Source: Photobacterium proteolyticum (GTDB lineage: Bacteria; Pseudomonadota; Gammaproteobacteria; Enterobacterales; Vibrionaceae). Taken from it: a DNA stretch of 39,700 bases. The number at the start of each line of letters is the position of its first letter. Within the stretch, counting starts at the first letter, position 1. The notes beneath the pieces are model-generated. The model was not told the DNA's origin. It saw only the letters and a program-made list of their open reading frames with translations, and searched no databases. The stretch is taken from NCBI RefSeq assembly GCF_001939735.1, contig NZ_MJIL01000063.1, positions 1-39,700 of the forward strand, given 5' to 3'. This document shows positions 8,845 through 23,668 of this stretch, piece by piece. Made by a program: the position numbers and the translations under genes.

Positions 8845-8873
8845 TTGTCAGGGGCGTGAAATTGGACTATAAT
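8845..8873 (+). promoter_or_regulatory. rplK (L11 operon) promoter
   Basis: TTGTCA (8845-8850), a 17-base spacer and a perfect TATAAT (8868-8873), followed by TTCGCGCCC, which resembles a GC-rich stringent discriminator. It lies about 75 bases before rplK, as PL11 does in E. coli. Confidence 0.88.
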
Positions 8874-8948
8874 TTCGCGCCCTTTCGTTAGACGGGGAGT
8901 CTGTTCTTTTACGAATAGACGTTCGAACCCAAATTTAGGTATATAGCA

Positions 8949-10086
<1,138 letters not shown>

Positions 10087-10087
10087 T

Positions 10088-10115
10088 TTGCAGAACTGCC
10101 AGGTTAGTGTATAAT
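10088..10115 (+). promoter_or_regulatory. rplJ (L10 operon) promoter
   Basis: TTGCAG (10088-10093), a 16-base spacer and TATAAT (10110-10115), starting two bases after the rplA stop codon. This is the position of PL10 in E. coli. Confidence 0.8.
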
Positions 10116-10121
10116 CTGGCG

Positions 10122-10335
10122 TTCACAAATTCATGGCTGAGGCTAATTGCTTGTTAATTAGCCTTCGTCCAAGACCGTAGGCGTTCTTAGGAACTTAATA
10201 CTACCTACGTAGACGGTGCCAGAACATGATTGATGTAAATCTGTCTTGGATCTGCGCCGTAAAGACTCTCCTGTCATACCGGCAGTGAGTGGTGTAATGA
10301 CTGGGGTAACCCAGCTAAATCCAGGAGCTAATCCA
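10122..10335 (+). promoter_or_regulatory. Ribosomal protein L10 leader
   Basis: About 210 bases of untranslated leader lie between the promoter and rplJ, with GAGGCTAATTG/TAATTAGCCT and other pairable segments and a CCAGGAGC ribosome-binding site at the end. In gammaproteobacteria the L10-L7/L12 complex binds this leader and represses rplJL translation. Position and length fit; the exact kink-turn was not modelled. Confidence 0.7.
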
Positions 10336-10830
10336 ATGGCATTAAATCTTCAAGACAAAAAAGCAATTGTTGCTGAAGTCAACGAAGCTGCCAATGGTGC
10401 CCTGTCTGCAGTTGTTGCTGACTCTCGTGGCGTTGCAGTTGATGCGATGACTTCTCTACGTAAACAAGCTCGTGAAAACGGCGTTTACCTGAAAGTTGTT
10501 CGTAACACACTAGCACGCCGTGCAGTTGAAGGTACTGACTTCGAGTGTCTACAAGACACTTTCGTTGGTCCTACACTGATCGGTTTCTCTAACGAGCACC
10601 CAGGTGCTGCAGCGCGTCTTTTCAAAGACTTCGCTAAAGAGAACAAAGATTTCGAGATCAAAGCAGCCGCATTCGAAGGCGCTGTTGCTGACGCAGAAAT
10701 TCTTGCGACACTACCAACTTACGACGAAGCGATTGCACGCCTAATGATGTGCATGAAAGAAGCTTCAGCTGGCAAGCTGGTACGTACTATCGCAGCTCTA
10801 CGCGATCAGAAAGAAGAAGCAGCGGCTTAA
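10336..10830 (+). CDS. rplJ: 50S ribosomal protein L10
   Basis: L10 anchors the L7/L12 dimers to 23S rRNA, forming the stalk that recruits translation factors. The 164-residue product starts [12 protein letters not shown], as family members do, and has CCAGGAGC upstream. The reading frame extends 30 codons further up, but that stretch is the L10 leader and is not translated. The C-terminal helix that holds L7/L12 is present. It is followed by rplL. Confidence 0.97.
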   Translation: MALNLQDKKAIVAEVNEAANGALSAVVADSRGVAVDAMTSLRKQARENGVYLKVVRNTLARRAVEGTDFECLQDTFVGPTLIGFSNEHPGAAARLFKDFAKENKDFEIKAAAFEGAVADAEILATLPTYDEAIARLMMCMKEASAGKLVRTIAALRDQKEEAAA

Positions 10831-10890
10831 TTGCCCTGGTTTCTCACTGGTTGCTATTTAAACTAATTGTTGATTTCAAAGAGAATTGTT

Positions 10891-11259
10891 ATGTCTATCA
10901 CTAACGAGCAAATCCTAGACGCAGTTGCAGAAATGTCTGTAATGCAAGTTGTTGAGCTTATCGAAGCTATGGAAGAAAAATTCGGTGTTTCTGCTGCAGC
11001 TGCAGTAGTAGCAGGCGGCGCAGCAGGCGGTGAAGCTGCTGAAGAGCAAACTGAATTTGACGTAATCCTAACTTCTGCTGGTTCTCAGAAAGTTCAGGTT
11101 ATCAAAGCAGTACGCGGCGCAACTGGCCTAGGTCTGAAAGAAGCTAAAGGTCTTGTAGACGGCGCTCCAGCACCTCTGAAAGAAGGTGTTGACAAAGCTG
11201 AAGCTGAAGCTCTTAAAGCTCAGCTAGAAGAAGCTGGTGCTTCTGTTGAAATTAAGTAA
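10891..11259 (+). CDS. rplL: 50S ribosomal protein L7/L12
   Basis: L7/L12 is the multicopy acidic stalk protein that contacts EF-Tu and EF-G. The 122-residue protein has an N-terminal dimerisation domain (about 1-33), an Ala/Gly-rich hinge ([19 protein letters not shown]) and a C-terminal domain with [14 protein letters not shown]. Start ATG 10891 follows AAAGAGA; the in-frame ATG eight codons earlier lies outside the family alignment. The rpoB attenuator follows the stop codon. Confidence 0.98.
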   Translation: MSITNEQILDAVAEMSVMQVVELIEAMEEKFGVSAAAAVVAGGAAGGEAAEEQTEFDVILTSAGSQKVQVIKAVRGATGLGLKEAKGLVDGAPAPLKEGVDKAEAEALKAQLEEAGASVEIK

Positions 11260-11293
11260 TTATTACTTAATTTCTTAGCCTGAAAAGGCTAAT

Positions 11294-11323
11294 GGCTGGT
11301 GGCTAATTGCCACCGGCCTTTTT
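11294..11323 (+). terminator. Attenuator between rplL and rpoB
   Basis: GGCTGGTGGC pairs over ten bases (one G-U) with GCCACCGGCC around TAATT, then TTTTT. In E. coli a partial terminator at this place lets only a fraction of polymerases enter rpoBC, balancing ribosomal protein and polymerase output. Confidence 0.85.
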
Positions 11324-11379
11324 GCGCTGTAGGGTAGTGGTGTTTTTCACATTGTTTTGCAACCACTAACTGTGCAAAA

Positions 11380-11449
11380 AACAGCTCCTTTTTGAAGCTG
11401 TTCCTACAATAAACAGTGTTATTAGTCACTGCTCCTCGTTTTGAGCAGT
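11380..11449 (+). promoter_or_regulatory. Hairpins in the rpoB leader, candidate RNase III site
   Basis: AACAGCT/AGCTGTT (11380-11402) and ACTGCTC/GAGCAGT (11428-11449) form two stem-loops between the attenuator and rpoB. E. coli has an RNase III processing hairpin at the corresponding place. The equivalence is inferred from position. Confidence 0.5.
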
Positions 11450-11480
11450 TTGGATCACTTATCAGCGATCTGAGGAACCT

Positions 11481-14400
11481 ATGGTTTACTCTTATACCGA
11501 GAAAAAGCGTATCCGTAAGGATTTTGGTAAGCGTCCACAAGTGTTGGACATACCATACTTGCTGTCGATCCAGCTTGAGTCTTTCAAAAAGTTCATCGAG
11601 CAGGATCCGGAAGGGCACTACGGATTAGAAGCTGCCTTTCGTTCTGTTTTTCCGATTCAGAGCTATAACGGCAATTCCGAGCTGCAATACGTTAGCTATC
11701 GTCTCGGTGAGCCGGTCTTCGATGTTAAAGAATGTCAGATTCGTGGCGTAACATACTCTGCACCGTTGCGTGTAAAGCTACGTCTTGTCATGTATGACAA
11801 AGATGCGCCAGCTGGCACCGTAAAAGACATCAAAGAACAAGAAGTTTACATGGGCGAGATTCCGCTCATGACTGATAACGGTACATTCGTTATTAACGGT
11901 ACCGAGAGGGTTATCGTATCCCAGCTGCACCGTAGCCCGGGTGTCTTCTTCGACAGCGATAAGGGTAAAACCCACTCCTCAGGTAAAGTGCTTTATAACG
12001 CACGCGTAATCCCATACCGTGGTTCATGGTTGGATTTCGAATTTGATCCTAAGGATAACGTATTCGTACGTATCGACCGTCGTCGTAAGCTTCCAGCTTC
12101 AATTATTCTTCGTGCGCTAGGTTACACAACCGAGCAAATCCTTGACATGTTCTTCGAGAAAGTAAACTTCGAAGTTCAAGGTAAGTCTCTGGTTATGGAA
12201 CTTGTGCCTGACCGTCTGCGTGGCGAAACTGCAAGCTTCAACATCGAAGCGAACGGTAAGCTATATGTAGAGCAAGGCCGCCGAATCACAGCCCGTCATA
12301 TTCGCCAGCTTGGCAAAGACGGTGTTGACCACATTGAAGTCCCTGTTGAATACATCGTGGGTAAAATCGCATCACGTGATTACGTGAACGAGGAAACCGG
12401 CGAGCTAATCGCAGCAGCTAACCAAGAACTAAGCCTAGAGACTCTGGCTCTGCTTTCACAAGCAGGTCACAAGTCACTGGAAGTTCTGTTCACCAATGAC
12501 CTGGATTACGGTCCGTACATGTCTGACACCATCCGTGTCGACAGCACGACTGACCGCCTGAGTGCGCTAGTAGAAATCTACCGCATGATGCGTCCTGGTG
12601 AGCCGCCAACACGTGAAGCAGCAGAGCAGCTATTCGAAAGCCTGTTCTTCTCAGAAGATCGTTACGATCTATCTGCTGTTGGTCGTATGAAGTTCAACAG
12701 CTCTCTTCTGCGTGAAGAGACAACGGGTGCGGGTACCCTTGATCACTCTGACATCATTGACGTGATGCGCAAACTGATCGACATCCGTAACGGCCGTGGT
12801 GAAGTTGATGATATCGACCACCTTGGTAACCGTCGTATCCGTTCTGTTGGCGAAATGGCTGAAAACCAGTTCCGTGTTGGTCTAGTTCGTGTAGAGCGTG
12901 CAGTTAAGGAACGTCTAAGTCTAGGCGATCTTGATGCTGTGATGCCTCAGGACCTAATCAATGCGAAGCCAATTTCTGCGGCAGTTAAAGAGTTCTTTGG
13001 CTCTTCTCAGCTGTCTCAGTTTATGGACCAGAACAACCCACTGTCAGAAGTTACTCACAAACGTCGTATTTCGGCGCTTGGTCCAGGTGGTCTGACTCGT
13101 GAGCGTGCTGGCTTTGAAGTTCGAGATGTTCACGCGACCCACTACGGTCGTCTATGTCCTATCGAAACGCCAGAAGGTCCAAACATCGGTCTGATCAACT
13201 CACTGTCGGCATTTGCCCAGTGTAATGCTTACGGTTTCCTGGAAACGCCATACCGTAAAGTAATCGACGGCAAGGTAACCGAAGAAATCGACTTCCTGTC
13301 TGCGATTGAAGAAGGCCAGTATGTTATCGCTCAGGCGAACGCCGCGCTTAATGAAGACGGTTCTTTCGCTGACGAACTGATCACTGCACGTCAGAAAGGT
13401 GAATCAGGCCTGCACCCACGCGACCATGTTCAGTACATGGACGTTGCAACCAACCAGGTTGTATCGGTGGCGGCATCTCTGATCCCGTTCCTAGAGCACG
13501 ATGATGCGAACCGTGCCCTTATGGGTGCGAACATGCAGCGTCAGGCTGTTCCGACACTGCGCGCAGACAAGCCGCTAGTTGGTACAGGTATCGAGCGTAA
13601 CGTAGCCGTTGACTCCGGTGTAACTGCCGTTGCCAAACGTGGCGGACAAGTACAGTCAGTAGATGCATCTCGTATCGTTATCAAAGTTAACGAAGACGAG
13701 CTGGTACCAGGCGAAGCGGGTATCGACATCTACAACCTGACTAAGTACACCCGTTCTAACCAGAACACATGTATCAACCAGCGTCCAACTGTGATGCCGG
13801 GTGAGCCTGTGGCTCGTGGCGATGTGCTTGCTGATGGTCCTTCAACCGACCTGGGTGAGCTAGCGCTTGGTCAGAACATGCGTATCGCGTTCATGCCTTG
13901 GAACGGTTACAACTTCGAGGATTCCATCCTAGTCTCTGAGCGTGTTGTACAGGAAGATCGCCTGACAACTATCCACATCCAAGAGCTATCTTGTGTGGCG
14001 CGTGATACTAAGCTGGGTGCTGAAGAAATCACTGCTGATATCCCTAACGTGGGTGAAGCGGCGCTTTCTAAGCTGGATGAGTCAGGTATCGTTTACATTG
14101 GTGCTGAAGTGAAGGGTGGCGACATCCTGGTTGGTAAAGTGACGCCTAAGGGCGAAACTCAGCTAACACCTGAAGAGAAGCTACTACGTGCTATCTTCGG
14201 CGAAAAAGCATCTGATGTGAAAGACTCTTCACTACGTGTACCGAACTCTGTGTCTGGTACGATCATCGACGTTCAGGTATTTACCCGCGATGGCGTAGAA
14301 AAAGACAAGCGTGCGCTTGAAATTGAAGAGATGCAGCTGAAAGAAGCGAAGAAAGATATCACGGAAGAATTCCAGATCCTTGAGGGTGGTCTTCTTGCAC

Positions 14401-15506
14401 GTGTTCGTACGCTTCTGCTTTCTGCCGGTTACAGTGAAGACAAGATTGCTTCAATGGACCGCGAAAGACTGTTTGCACAGACACTTGATGACGAAGCACA
14501 GCAAAACCAGCTGGAGCAGCTTGCAGAGCAGTATGATGAACTGAAAGCTGAGTTCGATAAGAAGTTTGAAACCAAGCGTCGTAAGATCACACAGGGTGAT
14601 GACCTAGCGCCGGGCGTACTTAAGATTGTTAAAGTATACCTAGCGGTTAAGCGTCGTATCCAGCCTGGTGATAAGATGGCGGGTCGTCACGGTAACAAGG
14701 GTGTAATCTCTAAGATCAACCCTGTTGAAGACATGCCGTACGATGAGAAAGGTCAGACAGTCGATATCGTACTGAACCCACTGGGTGTACCATCTCGTAT
14801 GAACATCGGTCAGATCCTCGAGACTCACCTGGGTCTTGCAGCGAAAGGTATCGGTGACAAGATCAACGAGATGCTGAAGCAGCAGCAAGAACTTCACAAG
14901 TTCCGTGAATTCCTGCAGAAGGTCTACGATCTGGGCGATACGCGCCAGAAAGTGGATATCGCTGCTCTATCTGACGACGAAGTACGTACGTTGATTAAGA
15001 ACCTACGTAACGGTCTACCGATTGCAACGCCTGTATTTGATGGTGCGCCTGAAGCATCAATCAAAGAGCTGTTGAAACTGGGTGATCTGCCTGAGTCTGG
15101 TCAGCTGAAACTGTTTGACGGTCGTACCGGTGACATGTTTGAGCGTCCTGTAACCGTTGGTTACATGTACATGCTGAAACTGAACCACTTGGTTGATGAC
15201 AAGATGCATGCCCGTTCTACCGGTTCTTATAGCCTTGTTACTCAGCAGCCGCTGGGTGGTAAAGCACAGTTCGGTGGTCAGCGTTTCGGTGAGATGGAAG
15301 TATGGGCGCTGGAAGCATACGGCGCAGCTTACACTCTACAGGAAATGCTAACTGTTAAGTCGGATGACGTTAACGGCCGTACGAAGATGTATAAGAACAT
15401 CGTCGATGGCGACCATCGTATGGAACCTGGTATGCCGGAATCCTTCAACGTATTGTTGAAAGAAATCCGCTCGTTGGGTATCAACATCGAGCTGGAAGAC
15501 GAATAA
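11481..15506 (+). CDS. rpoB: DNA-directed RNA polymerase subunit beta
   Basis: The beta subunit forms one jaw of the polymerase cleft and half of the active centre. The 1341-residue product is one shorter than E. coli RpoB. The rifampicin pocket reads [20 protein letters not shown] and [10 protein letters not shown], the usual sensitive form, and the catalytic-region segments [13 protein letters not shown] and [14 protein letters not shown] are present. GAGGA precedes the start. rpoC follows after 101 bases with an intervening hairpin, in one operon. Confidence 0.99.
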   Translation: MVYSYTEKKRIRKDFGKRPQVLDIPYLLSIQLESFKKFIEQDPEGHYGLEAAFRSVFPIQSYNGNSELQYVSYRLGEPVFDVKECQIRGVTYSAPLRVKLRLVMYDKDAPAGTVKDIKEQEVYMGEIPLMTDNGTFVINGTERVIVSQLHRSPGVFFDSDKGKTHSSGKVLYNARVIPYRGSWLDFEFDPKDNVFVRIDRRRKLPASIILRALGYTTEQILDMFFEKVNFEVQGKSLVMELVPDRLRGETASFNIEANGKLYVEQGRRITARHIRQLGKDGVDHIEVPVEYIVGKIASRDYVNEETGELIAAANQELSLETLALLSQAGHKSLEVLFTNDLDYGPYMSDTIRVDSTTDRLSALVEIYRMMRPGEPPTREAAEQLFESLFFSEDRYDLSAVGRMKFNSSLLREETTGAGTLDHSDIIDVMRKLIDIRNGRGEVDDIDHLGNRRIRSVGEMAENQFRVGLVRVERAVKERLSLGDLDAVMPQDLINAKPISAAVKEFFGSSQLSQFMDQNNPLSEVTHKRRISALGPGGLTRERAGFEVRDVHATHYGRLCPIETPEGPNIGLINSLSAFAQCNAYGFLETPYRKVIDGKVTEEIDFLSAIEEGQYVIAQANAALNEDGSFADELITARQKGESGLHPRDHVQYMDVATNQVVSVAASLIPFLEHDDANRALMGANMQRQAVPTLRADKPLVGTGIERNVAVDSGVTAVAKRGGQVQSVDASRIVIKVNEDELVPGEAGIDIYNLTKYTRSNQNTCINQRPTVMPGEPVARGDVLADGPSTDLGELALGQNMRIAFMPWNGYNFEDSILVSERVVQEDRLTTIHIQELSCVARDTKLGAEEITADIPNVGEAALSKLDESGIVYIGAEVKGGDILVGKVTPKGETQLTPEEKLLRAIFGEKASDVKDSSLRVPNSVSGTIIDVQVFTRDGVEKDKRALEIEEMQLKEAKKDITEEFQILEGGLLARVRTLLLSAGYSEDKIASMDRERLFAQTLDDEAQQNQLEQLAEQYDELKAEFDKKFETKRRKITQGDDLAPGVLKIVKVYLAVKRRIQPGDKMAGRHGNKGVISKINPVEDMPYDEKGQTVDIVLNPLGVPSRMNIGQILETHLGLAAKGIGDKINEMLKQQQELHKFREFLQKVYDLGDTRQKVDIAALSDDEVRTLIKNLRNGLPIATPVFDGAPEASIKELLKLGDLPESGQLKLFDGRTGDMFERPVTVGYMYMLKLNHLVDDKMHARSTGSYSLVTQQPLGGKAQFGGQRFGEMEVWALEAYGAAYTLQEMLTVKSDDVNGRTKMYKNIVDGDHRMEPGMPESFNVLLKEIRSLGINIELEDE

Positions 15507-15554
15507 GCCTAGGCTAGTTACCTATACTTATTTAGTTACTCCGGTATAAATATG

Positions 15555-15578
15555 AAGGCGCCAGTAGACTGGCGCCTT
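15555..15578 (+). other. Perfect hairpin in the rpoB-rpoC spacer
   Basis: AAGGCGCCAG pairs with CTGGCGCCTT around TAGA. Only a TTA follows, not a T run, so it is more likely an RNA stability or processing element than a terminator, since rpoC must be co-transcribed. Confidence 0.6.
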
Positions 15579-15607
15579 TATGGGTCAACTCCTCACAGGA
15601 GCCGAAT

Positions 15608-19825
<4,218 letters not shown>

Positions 19826-19852
19826 TAGGTTTCGTCTCTTGAGCTAAGCAAT

Positions 19853-19880
19853 AAAAAGGCACCCAATAGGGTGCCTTTTT
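19853..19880 (+). terminator. Terminator of the rpoBC operon
   Basis: AAAAAGGCACCC pairs with GGGTGCCTTTTT around AATA, ending in T's. It lies 27 bases past the rpoC stop. Confidence 0.92.
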
Positions 19881-19941
19881 GTTTATGGGGCTAATTCGCT
19901 TGAGGTAGGTTGGTAAAAGCCACTATGTTATTGATATAAAA

Positions 19942-19969
19942 ATCCCCAGTGTCAGCGAACACCGGGGAT
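19942..19969 (-). terminator. Minus-strand terminator downstream of rsd
   Basis: On the minus strand ATCCCCGGTGT pairs with ACACTGGGGAT and is followed by TTTTATA. It lies about 160 bases past the rsd stop, so rsd would have a long 3' untranslated region. No gene is visible in 19970-20131. Confidence 0.75.
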
Positions 19970-20131
19970 AGCAAGAGTTTCAGGGCAAGTGAGCGTGCAG
20001 GTGACTAGGGCATAGACACTCATAAGCACGCATAGGCCGCAGAGAGCTGTGGGCGAGACAGCGAGAATTAGCCGGACTGAACAGGCTTCGTTGCTGTCTA
20101 GGTCATTTCTGCGTTCATGCCTAGTGGGGTT

Positions 20132-20614
20132 TTACGCTCCCGGCGGACACGCTAAGCTTTCGCTGATTAGCTCAATCAGGTTATCTTCTAATGCAAATCG
20201 GAGTTCGATTAATTCGCCGACAGAAGACAAATCGTTGTCAAAGTCGGGAATATCACCCCCTTCATCGACAGAGCAGTAGCGATCGGTAAAATTCAGCAAA
20301 GGGTCGGTTGTCTGGGTGATTTGCGAATATAACCGCGAGATATCTTCGGTGGGTGAATAGCCGGTTGCATTCCAGCGCTCCATCACCATGTCGTAGATTT
20401 TGAAGTGGCCTTCGGAGATATAGTCGACAAGCTGTTGGCTGAAAAGTTGGAGTTGTGAAGCGGTTGGAAGCTGGCGTGTATTGTGTTCGAACGGGGGGAG
20501 CCCCGCTAACTTGCAATAGTCGATCAGTAATTGCTGACGGGACATCAGCCAGTGATCGATGACATCGCTGGTGCCGCCCCACTGTTTCTGTACTTGCTCG
20601 AATTTACTTAACAT
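20132..20614 (-). CDS. rsd: Regulator of sigma D (anti-sigma-70 factor)
   Basis: Rsd binds region 4 of the housekeeping sigma factor and shifts polymerase toward alternative sigmas in stationary phase. The 160-residue protein aligns with E. coli Rsd (158) through VIDHWLMSRQQLL, LVDYISEGHFKIYD and the C-terminal LRFALEDNLIELI segment. I use the Met at 20614 (MLSKFEQVQ) because family members start there; eleven further codons are open upstream. It is divergent from nudC, the same neighbour as in E. coli. Confidence 0.9.
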   Translation of the reverse strand: MLSKFEQVQKQWGGTSDVIDHWLMSRQQLLIDYCKLAGLPPFEHNTRQLPTASQLQLFSQQLVDYISEGHFKIYDMVMERWNATGYSPTEDISRLYSQITQTTDPLLNFTDRYCSVDEGGDIPDFDNDLSSVGELIELRFALEDNLIELISESLACPPGA

Positions 20615-20758
20615 GACCATGCCCTCATGATCGATCAGTACCGACACAAGGGCACTGATTTCGATACCTGTGAAACTCTTAAAAAAGAGAACCTTGTATG
20701 ACGGATCAATAATCCGTTACTAGGTTTAGATTGCCAGTAAAAAGCAAACCCTGCAAGG

Positions 20759-21541
20759 ATGGATGTGACATTGATGTTAAAAAAACAAGAATTAGCGTAT
20801 TGGTGTATAGTTAAAAATCGTAAGTTATATTTGATTAATCATACACTTCCCCTGATGACTCCTGCCCAGATAGGGGGAAATAGCGAACAGGCGCGCCATA
20901 TTGGCGAGTATCACAAAAAGCCAGTTTATTGGCTGGAAGCCACTGAAAATTATAAGGAAGAGGATTTTTATTCTCAAAGGGAATTGTTGAACCTCGACAG
21001 TACTCTCTTCAATTTGGCAGGCAAAGCGACGCAACTTTCCCACATGCTGCACACTCAGGCTTATTGTTCTGCCTGCGGTGAGCGTTGCAAGTTGGCATCA
21101 ACGGAGTTGGCCATGGTGTGCCAGGGCTGTCAGGCGCATCACTATCCGCGCTTATCTCCCTGCGTTATCGTTGCGGTGCGTAACCGGGACAAAATCCTGC
21201 TGGCTCAGCACCCGCGACATAAGACCGGCATGTACACGGTGATCGCCGGGTTTGTCGAGGCCGGAGAAACGCTGGAGCAGTGTGTGGCCAGGGAGGTCGA
21301 AGAGGAAACAGGGATCACCGTCAAAAATATTCGTTACTTCGGCAGCCAGCCCTGGGCTTTTCCGTCAAACCTGATGATGGGCTTTCTGGCGGACTATGAC
21401 AGCGGTGAGCTGAAGCCCGATTATGAAGAGCTGAGTGATGCTATCTGGGCGACGAAAGATCAACTGCCGGCACTGGCTCCGGAAGGAACTATTGCCAGGG
21501 CATTGATTAATCATTCTTTATCGTTGATGGCTGAACGGTAG
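20759..21541 (+). CDS. nudC: NAD(+) diphosphatase / RNA deNADding enzyme NudC
   Basis: NudC cleaves NADH and NAD into mononucleotides and removes NAD caps from RNA 5' ends. The product is about 260 residues (E. coli 257). A four-Cys zinc site (C103, C106, C121, C124) precedes the Nudix box, which runs from GFVEAGETLEQ to REVEEETGI at 164-186, and the NADH-specific SQPWAFP motif follows. The start is uncertain: the ATG at 20759 sits directly against AAGG, while the GTG at 20765 and ATG at 20774 are alternatives. An inverted repeat ACGGAT/ATCCGT at 20701-20717 lies in the rsd-nudC divergent region. hemE follows, as in enterics. Confidence 0.95.
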   Translation: MDVTLMLKKQELAYWCIVKNRKLYLINHTLPLMTPAQIGGNSEQARHIGEYHKKPVYWLEATENYKEEDFYSQRELLNLDSTLFNLAGKATQLSHMLHTQAYCSACGERCKLASTELAMVCQGCQAHHYPRLSPCVIVAVRNRDKILLAQHPRHKTGMYTVIAGFVEAGETLEQCVAREVEEETGITVKNIRYFGSQPWAFPSNLMMGFLADYDSGELKPDYEELSDAIWATKDQLPALAPEGTIARALINHSLSLMAER

Positions 21542-21544
21542 GAT

Positions 21545-21624
21545 AAAAAAACCCTCCTAAGTGGAGGGGTAAGGTGCAGTTATTTGCTCTCGACGAGCAA
21601 AGTCATTGTTATTATTGCTAGCGC
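21545..21624 (-). ncRNA. Candidate small RNA antisense to the nudC-hemE spacer
   Basis: Read on the minus strand there is TTGCGA (21660-21655), an 18-base spacer and TACAAA (21636-21631). About 80 bases follow, with a 7-bp hairpin TTTGCTC-GTCGA-GAGCAAA, ending in CCCTCC-ACTTA-GGAGGG and a six-T run (21550-21545). There is no reading frame on this strand, and the terminator faces away from both neighbouring genes, so it must serve a minus-strand transcript. Promoter and RNA are predictions only. Confidence 0.45.
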
Positions 21625-21770
21625 GCAGATTTTGTACCATGGGAGCCCAGTGAGTCGCAAACCTAGTGAACAGATTGTTGCTGTAAACATGATCTGCTTA
21701 ACAATTGGGCTCTTTTGTTGCTGTCATGGAGTGATACAATACGCCGCAGAATTAACCCATGGAGTCCAGA

Positions 21771-22838
21771 ATGAGCGAATTAAAGAATGACCGCTACCTA
21801 CGTGCGCTGTTGAAGCAACCGGTAGATTGCACACCGGTATGGATGATGCGTCAGGCAGGCCGTTATCTGCCAGAGTATCGTGCTACACGTAGTGTTGCTG
21901 GTGACTTCATGTCGCTATGTAAAAATGCCGAGCTGGCGAGTGAGGTAACTCTTCAGCCACTGCGCCGTTTTCCGCTGGATGCTGCAATTCTGTTCTCAGA
22001 TATTCTGACTATCCCAGATGCGATGGGGCTGGGGCTGTACTTCGAAACGGGTGAAGGCCCTAAGTTCGAGCGTCCGATCACCTGCAAGGCCGATGTCGAT
22101 AAAATTGGCTTGCCGGATCCGGAAGGCGAGCTGCAGTACGTAATGAATGCCGTTCGTCAAATCCGTAAGGATCTTCAGGGCGAGGTGCCGCTCATTGGTT
22201 TCTCTGGCAGTCCGTGGACACTGGCCACCTATATGGTTGAAGGTGGAAGCTCTAAAGCCTTCACTAAGATCAAAAAGATGATGTATGCCGAGCCAGCGAC
22301 ACTGCACCTGTTGTTAGATAAGCTGGCTGACAGTGTTGTCGAGTACCTGAATGCCCAGATCAAGGCCGGTGCGCAGTCAGTGATGGTATTTGATACCTGG
22401 GGTGGTGTTCTGACGCCGCGTGACTACAACGAGTTCTCGCTGCGCTACATGCATAAGATTGTCGATGGCCTGATCCGTGAAAACGACGGTCGCCGTGTTC
22501 CTGTGACGCTGTTTACCAAGAACGGTGGCATGTGGTTGGAGCAGATCGCAGCAACGGGCTGTGATGCAGTAGGCCTTGACTGGACCATCAATATTGCTGA
22601 TGCCAAACGTCGTGTCGGTGACAAAGTGGCCCTGCAGGGGAATATGGACCCGTCTATCCTGTATGCTCAGCCAGAGCGTATCCGTCAGGAAGTCGCGACA
22701 ATTCTGGAAGGCTATGGCGACGAGGGAACCGGTCACGTGTTCAACCTTGGTCACGGTATTCACCTGGATGTGCCGCCTGAAAATGCCGGTGTATTTGTGG
22801 AAGCGGTACACGAGCTGTCCAAGCCGTATCATAAATAA
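21771..22838 (+). CDS. hemE: Uroporphyrinogen decarboxylase
   Basis: HemE removes four acetate carboxyls from uroporphyrinogen III to give coproporphyrinogen III in heme synthesis, without a cofactor. The 355-residue protein (E. coli 354) has the signature [11 protein letters not shown] near the N-terminus and [13 protein letters not shown] in the middle. I start at ATG 21771 with GGAG six bases upstream, giving [14 protein letters not shown] as in the family. A TACAAT -10-like box lies at 21735-21740 with only a weak -35. It is a single-gene unit with its own terminator. Confidence 0.97.
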   Translation: MSELKNDRYLRALLKQPVDCTPVWMMRQAGRYLPEYRATRSVAGDFMSLCKNAELASEVTLQPLRRFPLDAAILFSDILTIPDAMGLGLYFETGEGPKFERPITCKADVDKIGLPDPEGELQYVMNAVRQIRKDLQGEVPLIGFSGSPWTLATYMVEGGSSKAFTKIKKMMYAEPATLHLLLDKLADSVVEYLNAQIKAGAQSVMVFDTWGGVLTPRDYNEFSLRYMHKIVDGLIRENDGRRVPVTLFTKNGGMWLEQIAATGCDAVGLDWTINIADAKRRVGDKVALQGNMDPSILYAQPERIRQEVATILEGYGDEGTGHVFNLGHGIHLDVPPENAGVFVEAVHELSKPYHK

Positions 22839-22896
22839 TGCAGGTGCGGGCTCCTAGTGGCGAGTTTCTAGGAAGAGCGTGAAGCAAAAATTAAGG

Positions 22897-22926
22897 GCCC
22901 ATGCAGTTAACTGTGTGGGCTTTTCT
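22897..22926 (+). terminator. Terminator of hemE
   Basis: GCCCATGCAG pairs with CTGTGTGGGC (two G-U pairs) around TTAA, then TTTTCTT. The remaining spacer to 23053 shows no gene. Confidence 0.8.
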
Positions 22927-23053
22927 TATTGGATCCTAGGAAAAGCTGGCCCTAGGTTCAGGGAAGAGCAAGAGCCTGATGAACTGTTGAGGCTCGGTGA
23001 CCTTGCTTGCCAGAACTTGTTTTTTCTCGCCACTCTCTTCTCAATACTTGAAT

Positions 23054-23650
23054 CTACCCCTTCGCAAGCCCGATCTGCTGGTGGACGTAATCCCGGATGT
23101 ACGGTACCACCTCTTCTTCAAACCATGGATTGCGCTTGAGCCACAGAGTATTGCGGGGAGAAGGGTGAGGCATAGGAATGTACCGGGGAGCCCACTGGCA
23201 CCATGCCTTTACCGTCTCGGTCAGTGTTTTGGGTTTGTTGGTCAGATAGCGCTGCTGGGCATATTGGCCGACCAATAACGTCATGCCGACATTGGGTAGC
23301 AATGGCCACACTTTCGGATGCCATTGCGGCGCACACTCAGGTCTAGGCGGGAGATCGCCCGACTTTCCTCTGCCCGGGTAGCAGAGCCCCATCGGCATGA
23401 TGGCTATTTGGGCCGGATCGTAAAAGGTGTCGCGGTCGAGCTCGAGCCATGCCCGCAGGCGGTTGCCACTTGGGTCGTTCCACGGGATCCCGGTCTCATG
23501 GACGCGCGTTCCCGGTGCCTGACCAACAATCATAAGCTTCGCTGTCGAGGCTGCCTGGATGACCGGACGTGGTCCGAGGGGAAGATGATCCTTGCAGATC
23601 TCGCACTGGCGGATTTGATCCAGCAGGTTATCAAGTTGTTGAACTGCCAT
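23054..23650 (-). CDS. Uracil-DNA glycosylase-like protein with probable Fe-S cluster
   Basis: This 198-residue protein is in the uracil-DNA glycosylase superfamily. The active-site strand MIVGQAPGTRV lies at 40-50 and the DNA-intercalation motif MPHPSPRN at 160-167. Four Cys (C16-x2-C19 and C90-x15-C106) fit the [4Fe-4S] ligand spacing of family 4/5 enzymes. In motif 1, GQAPG replaces the GEAPG common in family 4, so the uracil-excising activity is not certain. It starts 18 bases after the dehydrogenase gene on the same strand and is probably co-transcribed with it. Confidence 0.75.
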   Translation of the reverse strand: MAVQQLDNLLDQIRQCEICKDHLPLGPRPVIQAASTAKLMIVGQAPGTRVHETGIPWNDPSGNRLRAWLELDRDTFYDPAQIAIMPMGLCYPGRGKSGDLPPRPECAPQWHPKVWPLLPNVGMTLLVGQYAQQRYLTNKPKTLTETVKAWCQWAPRYIPMPHPSPRNTLWLKRNPWFEEEVVPYIRDYVHQQIGLAKG

Positions 23651-23668
23651 AACGGTTGCCTGTAGTGA

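Noticed and set aside
10246..10335. N-terminal extension of L10
   Set aside because: The open frame continues through the L10 leader, but the family start and ribosome-binding site are at 10336.
12976..13110. Possible rifampicin-resistance change in rpoB
   Set aside because: The pocket residues I can read are the usual sensitive ones.
21584..21790. 68-codon plus-strand frame before hemE
   Set aside because: It overlaps the hemE start in another frame, covers the hemE promoter region and resembles no family.
23318..23665. 115-codon plus-strand frame opposite the glycosylase-like gene
   Set aside because: It is a shadow of a gene with conserved active-site motifs on the other strand.
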